Assembly: GCF_032362555.1 (NCBI RefSeq)
Contig: NC_083509.1
Location: 7,959,001-8,023,000 of the forward strand
Reading direction: 5' to 3'
DNA length: 64,000 nt
From: Amyelois transitella
Taxonomy: Eukaryota > Arthropoda > Insecta > Lepidoptera > Pyralidae
Position numbers and translations under genes: made by a program
Shown here: positions 37,000-46,600 of the stretch, piece by piece
How positions within the stretch are numbered: position 1 is the first letter of the stretch
Layout: every line of letters begins with the position of its first letter
Notes under the pieces: model-generated
The model's database searches: none
What the model was told of the DNA's origin: nothing
What the model saw: only the letters and a program-made list of their open reading frames with translations

Positions 37000-39900
37000 T
37001 TTTTATTATCTTTATTTGTTTTGATACTATTGTAGTCGGTTTAATTCCTATCTATTTACGCTTACTGAAGTAGGTTCATTTTGCATCATACATACAAGGT
37101 ACAGTTACGAATTAAGGGCAATTAGCACCGGCTATAAATTGCCTTATTGGTATCATGGTCAGCTCCCAGGGGCGTCATCAATGTCTAATTTATTGCTTTT
37201 CTTGCGCTTGCCGGCAATTTAAGACATCAAGAGTGATATATTTGTATGCTCTATGGCTTGAAGATTTATAAGGTGGAGAGAACTTCAGGCCTATTTTTGT
37301 TACAATTCAGTATCATTGTAATAACAATAAAGCCTTAGTCTATACGGTACCTACGGCCTATTATTATTGAGTTTTCATTTACAAATGCACCTACGTAATA
37401 GTAGTGGTATGCTCGGTAACATACGCCAAGTAGTGATTGCCTAACTAACAGAAGAGTTTTTCACCTTATATACATAAGGGACTGCCGGTTTAACTTAAAT
37501 CCATTAATTTTTCAAGATGTAAAAATTAAACCTAAGAAATCAAGAAAATTTAAATTCATACTCCCTTCCACTTCGAATTCTGCGCAGCTCTGCGACACAA
37601 ATCTTGGCTTAAACGTTTACCGTTCCTTATTGGCATATTAAACGGCAATAACTTAGCATATACAATTTGAATATGTCAAAATGTCGATAAGAAGTTGGGA
37701 ACACATGTTAGCGTTGTGGAAACTTTAAATGCGGGTAAGGAGCGATCAATCACCAACAATGGCAAGCCAGTAGCACCCCGGGGAAAAAAGTTGAACGGGT
37801 GTACCTGATTTATAGCCGTTGTTGGAATTATCGCCATTTGCAATTCTTGCCGCGACTACGACTTTAGATAACGAGTTTGGACTATTTTGTGTGTGTGGTA
37901 TGATGGCGCAGATTAATTAGCTGTCTTAAATTAAGTATTAATTAAAAGGAAGCCAACGTAGAACATTCTATCGAAACACTTAAGAATTGAATTGAAAAGA
38001 AGTTTGGTGAAATAGGGTTGTGCAAATGAGCAACTGTTCAGTCCGATAAAGAAACAGCTCGGTAGTAGGTAGGTGAAATTTACATATGTTTAAGCAGTAT
38101 ATCTAACTTAAATATAATTTATTGATTTTATCGGGTACCTAGTAGTACCTAACAGAAATCTAATCTTTGTAAGAAGGTAATAAGCAATCATACAATCGTG
38201 GTTTTAGGTCCAATAGTCACTAAACTAACCACTTTTATTATAATTTACGGTATCTACCTACTCCCATAGATGAAATTTATACCACACAGCTTTTGTTGCC
38301 TCGGGCGACGACAGACGAGGCCCCGGGGACGTCGAACATCGCCGAATTCAGAGTATCGAAATGCGGAAAAATTAAGATGGTTTCTTAGTATAGAAAGCTA
38401 TAAAAACTACTCATATCGATTTCGATAAAATTGTGCGTAATCAACATCTTAGTTAATTACATGAGTGTATTTCTGAAACTGAAATACCACGGGAAAAGTT
38501 GCGAGTCAAAAGTACTTAGTTTTAAATAGGAAAAATTTAGGTGCTGAAATCTATATATGTAAAGAGAAATCAGAATATCTAGTGCCATATTACTGCGAAT
38601 TTTATATCTCCAATTTAGGCCAATGTGCCATTTCATTCTATCGAGGTAGATTATATGTGCAATTCCTAAAAACAATAACTTTCAGATTGCAGCTAAGAGA
38701 AGATTCTGACCCACACAAATTGGTTTTACTTCTATTACTATGAATACAATCAGATTTTTCTTCTGATCTTCACAACACGTACAAAGTTATTCTTTACAGC
38801 ACCATAAAAAGATGTTTAGGTACATCATGAAACAAACAGTAATTTCCAAGGTGATTGCAAACGAATTGCGGTGATGAAAAGTTGCTTCCAATGCTATCTA
38901 CTGCCCTTATGAGCCTCAACTTAATCAAAGGAGCATATAACGACATTAATACTATACTAATCGTAAAACACGCAATCACAAACAGTTTTCACCGTAATAA
39001 AGGACCTAACCGTAATCAGCGGGTCGACCCTTCGTGTGGCCATACCAAGACACATTACGCTTCATGGCTCTTCGGCGTGACGGCGGTGGAACTAAACTAC
39101 TTCGCTATTATCTTAAAGTTAACCCTGCCGTTTACGATCCTTATTTGTGGTTGTGACTTCAACTCGATGGCTGCATAAAGCCGTGTTCACATGTTTAACA
39201 AGTTGTGAATGAAACAGAAGTCTTCATAAATTAACGATTGCTTCTGAAACTCTGTGAAAGTTTTGGTTGCACCTCCAGCTGAGGTCCAACTTAGAATACT
39301 CAAAGGTGGGAGATGACAAGTAAGGCCGCTTATCTATAACAATATTTTTAAATTTGAGATCAATACCTACAAACCACAATTTTGTACCTCAGCGAAATTT
39401 TTTATATTTACTAACTTAAGTTTTGCGGGATGGCAATGTCTACTTTTGCTAATCTTAAGTAAATTAGAATTTAAACATATCAAGATCATACTAAGAATGA
39501 CATAACACTGCCGGTTATAAAGGGTCAATTGGCATTTACTAAAATTTTAGTCGCTAAAATGGGATAATATGAACACATCTTGAGGTTACATGGAGTATTT
39601 ACTCACTGGAGAAGGCATACGAACTTTGGATTTTATTCAGACCAGTAAAATGATTTATCGTTTACGATTGACCCGTTTTAAGCAATAAAAGAGATCAGTA
39701 TGTTTTAAATGAATATCCTCTCCAAGGCACCATGTACGTAAGTAACTACTTGTACTATCTAAACAGAATGCTAACGATTGAACAAGCGACCTACTTAAAG
39801 AAAAACAATCCTCGATAGAAGTTAGAAGAGATGTACAGTACATGTAGTCTCCATTCAGTATTTCCTCTAGGTTATAACTACGGGTCTGCATCGGCAGTCG

Positions 39901-40457
39901 TCTCGGAATGAGATGCGACGCCGATGGCCGATTTGCGTCGCCGCCTTGCCGCCGCGGCATCCCTCCTTTATTGACCCATTACAACGATGTCGAATTCGAT
40001 TAACACCGGTAACCGTGTGGAAACAAAGTATTTTAGTATCCACATACCTATTTTCTAAGAAAAAGTATGTAGTTTTTTACAAAGTTGAAATTTTCTATAC
40101 TATGTGTTATTATGATCCGTGTCACATGGGAAAATGCAATGTTAAAAGAAACGAAGCACGTACAGAGCAAGAAAAGTGTTCACAGGTGCGTCTATAGCGC
40201 CTGTAATACAGAACCATAGAACACTTAAAAAGATGTAGACTATTATTTCAAAAAGTCCACTTCCTCTGGTAACTATTACACACTTTCAATTGTCACAATG
40301 CTTGACATTGAGGTTGTCAAGCAAATATCGGTCAAAAAATATTAAAAAAAATTCAAATAAGCATTTAAAAAAATTTGGTTAAATTTTAATTAAAAATATG
40401 TAGCCTAGACATATTCTTCCTTTACAAAGGTAGGTGCTGTTCGAAATATCATCCACA
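37000..40457. other. Non-coding stretch upstream of the malate dehydrogenase paralogue
   Basis: No gene is recognised. The longest frame (38,855-39,178, 107 codons) has no domain or family resemblance. A GC-rich patch at about 39,890-39,965 and another near 38,300-38,340 could be regulatory. The 120 bp directly before the start codon at 40,458 are AT-rich and should contain the promoter; no TATA box stands out. Confidence 0.35.
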
Positions 40458-41459
40458 ATGTTTGTTCTCAAGAGACTTCCCAAACTTTTGTGCACGAAAT
40501 GTATCACGACTCCTGTGAGAAACTGCGCAGTGTCTGTAATAGGAGGTGCAAGCGATATTGGACAAACGTTATGTATGATGTTGAGAGCCCAACCTACCGT
40601 GTCAAAACTGATCATTTACGACAAACCTGATATAATCAATGGTGTCCTGATGGATCTGTCACACATACCTACAGACGCTCACCTCAAGGGCTACATAGGA
40701 GAAGAAACATTAGACAGGGCATTGAAAGAAGCAGACCTTGTGCTAGCGGTCGGTGCTGTACCAGATAAGACCACGTCAAAAACTCAATGCACATTAAAGA
40801 ATACGGAATTGATCAAAACACTTGCGTACAAATTATCAAAACTGAAAACAATGCCATTTGTTGGTATCACTGGAGATCCTCTTAATGTTTTAGTGCCGAT
40901 GACGTCGGAAATATTAAAGAACCACCAGGTGTATGATCCTAAAAAACTCTTCGGAATAACAACAATAGATTCGATAAGGGCGCAGACTTTATACGCGCTG
41001 CACAATCAATGGAACCCACGCGAGTGTGTAGTCCCTGTAATAGGTGGACATTCGAAAGACTCAATAATCCCATTGCTGTCTCAAGCTAAGCCTTACTGCG
41101 ACATGAACGGCAAATCAATCCACGAGCTGATAGCAAAGATCCGACGATCTGGAGACTACGTTACTGAAGCGAAAAAAGGCCGTCCTCCCACTTTATCTAT
41201 CGCGTACAGTATCCTTATTTTTGCTCGGGGCATTTTGCATGCTTTAAGCGGCGGAGTATCGAAAGTGAACGCATTTGTCGAAAATAATGACTTCGGCACA
41301 GGATTTTTTGGTGGACTGGTAACGGTTGACGACACAGGCGCCATTGATATGCAACGATATTCTCATCTTTCACAATACGAGTGCTATTTACTAGAACGGG
41401 GCATTGAAAATATCAGGAAGGATGTGTTGAAAGGGAAAAGAATTTTGGATTTAGCCTAA
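40458..41459 (+). CDS. Divergent mitochondrial-type malate dehydrogenase paralogue, intronless
   Basis: A 333-residue protein of the NAD-dependent malate dehydrogenase family, about the family's usual length. The ATG at 40,458 has A at -3. The open frame extends 24 bp further up only from a GTG, which I do not use. Residues 1-22 are basic and lack acidic residues, as in a mitochondrial presequence. Visible family features are a Rossmann start (VIGGASDIGQ, 28-37), YDK (54-56), DLSHI (66-70), ITTIDSIRAQT (167-177) and IGGHSKDSIIPLLSQ (195-209). The catalytic Asp171, Arg174 and His198 are kept. The mobile-loop segment, normally VPRKPGMTR, reads VPDKTTSKT with no arginine from 101 to 130; the usual NPVN is DPLN; and one nucleotide-binding glycine is Ser32. 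Activity on malate is therefore doubtful. The single exon suggests a retrocopy. AATAAA follows at 41,538. Confidence 0.88.
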   Translation: MFVLKRLPKLLCTKCITTPVRNCAVSVIGGASDIGQTLCMMLRAQPTVSKLIIYDKPDIINGVLMDLSHIPTDAHLKGYIGEETLDRALKEADLVLAVGAVPDKTTSKTQCTLKNTELIKTLAYKLSKLKTMPFVGITGDPLNVLVPMTSEILKNHQVYDPKKLFGITTIDSIRAQTLYALHNQWNPRECVVPVIGGHSKDSIIPLLSQAKPYCDMNGKSIHELIAKIRRSGDYVTEAKKGRPPTLSIAYSILIFARGILHALSGGVSKVNAFVENNDFGTGFFGGLVTVDDTGAIDMQRYSHLSQYECYLLERGIENIRKDVLKGKRILDLA

Positions 41460-41537
41460 TATGCATTCAAAATACTTAACAAACAAATATTTTTATAAAA
41501 GTAATTCAATCATGTTCAACATAAAACTGTACTTTTA

Positions 41538-41543
41538 AATAAA
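41538..41543 (+). terminator. Polyadenylation signal of the malate dehydrogenase paralogue
   Basis: AATAAA lies 79 bp after the TAA stop. It is the first canonical hexamer downstream in a suitable position. Confidence 0.5.
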
Positions 41544-42554
41544 AAATTAAACGACAATTTCACATCATCCTTGTTTATTATACAAAATAAGTAAAGTATT
41601 AACAACCAAGGATAACTTAATCATATCACAGAGAACTCTAATGTCAATTCTTTAATCTAACTAATTGTGAAACGTAATAAAAAAAAAAGGAAAAATAATA
41701 CAGTCAACTACACATACACTTAGACCTACTACATTGAAACAATACTGAACACTTTGTTTTTGGCTATCCGTTGATCAAATTTGATTTACCTAAAATATAA
41801 TATAGGTACTTATTTCCATATAATTTTCGCCGATAAAAATATTTGTAAAAAAAACAATGATATGAGTTATTTACATATTAATCCATTGACACAGGCGTAA
41901 ATCTATTTGCCCGTATCCATTGCCTTATAAAATATAATAGGTTTTCTAATGATGCGCTAAATTCATTAAATTTCCACCTGTTTGTAAAAGTCTTATTTTA
42001 TTATAATCAAACAAAACATGTTGTAATTATAACATACCTAGTATATATAATTTTATCTATTAAGTAAGAAGCAAAAGAAGTCAAGTTAGACAAAGACAAA
42101 AATAACTTTTTAATGTCAGTCTTGTCTAGGGAGCTCAACTCAAAAGCATTACAGGAAATCCTCAACTTGGCACGAAAATATAAAAAATATGTGGCTTTTG
42201 GACAAGTGATCAGATTCTGAGGAGCAGATATTTCTTAGAAACCTATAAAATGTATTTGAAGAAAAAATAAATAAATATTATATTTAAATTATTACGGAAA
42301 TGTGTTAATTTATTTCATGAATAACATCCGACCACATAATCACAAGGTGAGAAAATATAATAAGTTTAAAATATAATCATCATTCAATCAATTTAATATT
42401 TTAATTTTATTATTTAATTCAAAGAAAAATAAATCTTGATCAACTGATTAAAAAAAACTATTTTTGCCAAAATACATTTTTTGGAAGAACATAAATTTCC
42501 TTTTACGTAAGTAAGTACCTAGTATATACATATGTTGCCGGAAAATGAATTAAC
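41544..42554. other. AT-rich intergenic stretch
   Basis: This lies between the 3' end of the malate dehydrogenase paralogue and the foldback element. No gene or repeat was recognised. Confidence 0.45.
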
Positions 42555-43165
42555 CAGAGATTTCGCGAAATACCTAGGAATATCACGGCATATGTTGAAT
42601 ATTCTTATTTATGACGCCTTCTTACTAAAATAGTCAGTGATATATCGTTTCACTAAATTAAATCTAGTGAACTGTTAGAAAAACGGATACCTCCGAGTAA
42701 AAATAGTCCAATGTATCTCTCTCCCTCTCTCTACCCAAACGGACACAAATGGGAGCGGAAGAAAGCCGCCGTGGAAGCGGCCGCCGCGTCACGAATATGA
42801 GCGAGGGCAGCCCATGCTCCTGGCAACGAAGCGGTAGACGATGGCACCGTGTGGTTTTAGTAGGTTCAAGCCCCACATAACCCGTCCGGCTTCCCGTACC
42901 CGGCCGGGTAGACGAAGGTCTTTCCACACGTAAAAAAAAGGTTAGGTTGGGTTAATAATTATGTAAGTACTTTTAAAAGGACTTAGCACGAACCTTTTTC
43001 ATTCTTTATTTCACTAGATTTAGATGAGTGAAATGATATATCACTAGATTGAAATAGTATTTTGTCATATCACTAATAATTTTTTAGCAAGAAGATGTAT
43101 TAAATAGGAATATTCACCATCTTCCGTGATTTCGTGGTATACCTAGGGATTTCGTGAAATCTCTG
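42555..43165. mobile_element. Foldback-type DNA element with long inverted terminal repeats
   Basis: The left end (from 42,555, CAGAGATTTCGCGAAAT) and the right end (to 43,165; reverse complement CAGAGATTTCACGAAATC) are inverted repeats. Similarity continues inward for over 100 bp through CCTAGG, GAATATTC, a GTGATAT stretch and AATCTAGTGAA. The right arm carries extra sequence. The core (about 42,690-42,960) is GC-rich and unrelated to the arms. Its 87-codon minus-strand frame has no recognised domain. CAGAG-type ends recall hAT or related DNA transposons, but no matching target-site duplication was found, so the class is open. Confidence 0.6.
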
Positions 43166-43661
43166 ATATCCTCATTTCTCTGCGACATATACAAAACTTG
43201 TAAATATTAACTAGTGGCACAAATAGTGTTTTCATTTCACTAAACCTTATTCTACAACGATTTAGATCTATAATACATTTAATATTAATTGAGACCATGA
43301 CTTAGTTTTATACAGGACAGCACGCATGCAAAAGTACAACACCTGTAACAATTAGAAACATGTTCTAAATATTATGATCAAGAGCGCAAAAATACAGTTA
43401 AAAGAATTATATTTAAATGGATATTAAACTGAAATTAAAGTAATGAGAATAGAGAATAGCTGGGTTGGTACGGGCACATCATGAGAGGATGGTCATATTA
43501 CTAAAAGAACCTTAAATAGGTTTAAGAAAAAGAGGAATACAGTAAAGAATATAGTATTCACGACTCACGAGTTCTACATGAACCGTTTCGAGAACGAAAT
43601 AGTGAGAATTTTAAAAGATAAAATTAAAAGAAGAATCCTCTTACTATATACTTACTTTACT

Positions 43662-46600
43662 CTACTCTTCATTGCTTTTACTCAATTCGCTGCCAGTATC
43701 GCTGGCGGACGTGGAGCGTAAACTAATTGAGGTCTCCTTGAACTGGCTGATGAAGTCTAGAAGTTTCTGCAGGTTCCTTTGTGTTTTTATCTGATTGGCC
43801 AGCAGTTGTCTCTTCTCGTCATTGTGCTCTTTCAAGTTTTTCGTCAATGATGCCGCGCGGGCTTCCAGTTTGCGGAGTTCTACGCAAAGCTCTATGTTTT
43901 TCTCTTGAAGGCGTTTACGCTCAGCTAATTTATCTGTGACATGAAATATTAATTATTCATTTTTACATTGCGTGACACTAAATTGAATAACATTTAATTT
44001 TATAAAAAAATCTACTAAATTTTTCTTCCGCCGGACGTCAGTCCCAGCTACCGAGTTGCGCCTGGTTTGCACGAAACAAATCGCTTCAGACCTCCGTAAC
44101 CTTTGCAGGAAGTGGTCCTATTCTAAAATGTCGGGAACCACACATCGTCCAATTTTAACCAACAGATTGCGCTAATTAATCTAAAATTACGTCAAATAGC
44201 GAGGCCGCGTTGGACTGTCTCGTCACTGAGTCCACACAGCAGTGACGTCACACTCACCTCTGAAGAGACAGGCGCCGCCGTCGCCGCCACCGAGCGCGGG
44301 GTCGGGCAGCGCGGCGCCGCAGCGGCAGCAGCGCCCGTCCGCGCCGCAGCCCGTGTGCTGCCACACCAGGCAGCCCGAGCACCACACCAGCAGCGATGTC
44401 ACGTCTAGACAGACAATTTTTATGTCACAACTATATGGCCGATTCCGGACTCGAATAATTAAATGAGCCGATACCATTATCGAATAGGTACGAGAAATTC
44501 TTATCGACTCACTAGGGGAGCTAGAGCGCTTTGGAAGCGGTAGTAGTTATAGATTTAAGTGATGTGACGTCAATAAGTGATACATTGCATCCAAATTTGA
44601 AAAATAAATCTATTCTATTCTTAAAACTTCCCATTCGGTAGTCGGGTGTTCAGAGGCGGCCGGCCATTCGCTCTGATAAATAGAGTGAAATGCGAACTGA
44701 TATTTGTTTCACTGTTACAGACTAAGAATCACTTGAATTCACAGACAGAGGTCAGTGTCGGTTTCAATATGCTCTGTATTGAATAAAAACGGTACCGACC
44801 GAACTTTTTAGACTTCTGTGAACGAGAGTCGATAAGGGAGTCTGAATCATTAAGAGAAACCGGTATCCCTTATGGAATAAGATACAATGAGTCGAAACAC
44901 GCCTCGGAGTCGAGATTACCCACGTCCAGTCTGAACTGATGAAAATATTGTGAAGACTGGTAAATGCAGGCAAACTAAATCTGGTGAAACCTGAACGATC
45001 AGTCAGCTTAATATAAATAATATCGCATTATGATTTTATGACGATGATTACAAATCTTCTTTCATCATAATTGAATGCATTTCTTACCATTCCTTCCACA
45101 GCCGTGACAAACTTTTTTATTCGACGGATACACAGGTTCGACTGACAGCCCGGCTGGCAATGACGCGGCCCACGCCGGCTTGTTATTGCTCCAACCTACA
45201 TCAGAATATAAAATGCTTGAAATTTTTAAATAACAATAAATTATAAAAAACTGTTCCTGTATAAGAATAGAACCACTCCATATCCTTCCCATGGATGTCG
45301 TAAAAGGCGACTAAGGGACAAGCTTATAAACTTGGGATTCCTCATGTCAGCGTTGGGCTAGCAAAATGTCACTATGTCAATTCTACTAGTTGTGACTATA
45401 TGTATGTAATTTTAAAATATTAAGAAAATACATACATACATACATACAAAAAATCACGCCTCTTTCCCGGAGGGGTAGGCAGAGACTACCTCTTTCCACT
45501 TGCCACGATCTCTGCATTTCCTTCGCTTCATACATATTCATAAATCTCTTCATGCAAGCTCGGCGGTTTCGGGTACTTTTGACCTGACCCTTTACCAGGA
45601 CGTCCTTAATTTGATCAAGATACGTTCGTCTAAGTCTTTCCAATCCGACCTTTCCCTCCACGCTCTCCATGTATATCTGCTTAGTCAACCTGTTTTCATT
45701 CATCCTCTCCACATGACCGAACCATCTCAACATACCCTTTTCTATTCCTGTAACTACATCTTCTTTCACATCACAACATTCCTTATCACGCTGTTCCTTA
45801 TCCGGTCACTCAATTTCACACCCAACATACTCCTTAACGCTCTCATTTCCACTGCATTTATTCTGCTTTCGTGCTTCTTTTGCCATACCCAACTTTCACT
45901 CCTATACATTAATGTCAGGACCAACACTCCCCTATGCACAGCCAGTCGAGCCTTTTTGGATAGTTTCTGACTGCTCATAAAGGCATGCAAAGCTCCATTC
46001 ACCACGTCCCCGCGTTCACTCTCCTTTCAATATCACTATCACACTTGCCATCTGATGTAAGCTTTGATCCTAGATATACAAACTATTTCACTTGCTCAAC
46101 TTTTTCTCCTCCAATCAAAATATTACATGCTGTCATTTCTTTCTCCATTTCAAAAACCAGTGTTTTAGTGTTACTTACGTTCACTTTCATTCCTTTCTCT
46201 ATTAAAGATTCATGCATACAGTTTACCATCTCCTGTAACTCCTCCGCTGATGACGCCAGTACAACCTGATCGTCGGCATAGAGTAGACATTTGACGAGTA
46301 ACTCATTCATCCTTAATCCACTTTCCGACTCTTTCAAATCTGTCAAACAACTATCCATAAATAGGTTGAACAGCCACGGAATTAAGAAAATACAACGATA
46401 TTTTCTGAGTTTGAAATCTGATTGTATGAGCTACGAACAGAAGTGATCATTATGTATCTTTCTATCTCATTGGTTATCCGGAGTGATAAAGAGAGATGAT
46501 AAGACATGTATTGTTAACGTTCGCGCATAAGAGGTCAATACCACTATATAATATTTCGTCCTTTTGTTAAATTTATTTTTTGTGCTAAATAAATGTTTAT

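Noticed and set aside
38855..39178. 107-codon open frame as a small gene
   Set aside because: No domain, no family resemblance and no splice or promoter context, and an opposite-strand frame overlaps it. AT-rich DNA of this length yields such frames by chance.
42664..42927. 87-codon Arg/Pro-rich frame inside the foldback element as a real protein
   Set aside because: It spans the GC-rich core of a mobile element and has no recognisable domain. The sequence also contains a B-box-like GGTTCAAGCCC, but without a convincing A box, so I did not call a tRNA or SINE either.
45500..46269. Plus-strand open frames (156 and 94 codons) in the PHF21A intron
   Set aside because: They are antisense shadows of the truncated RTE LINE.
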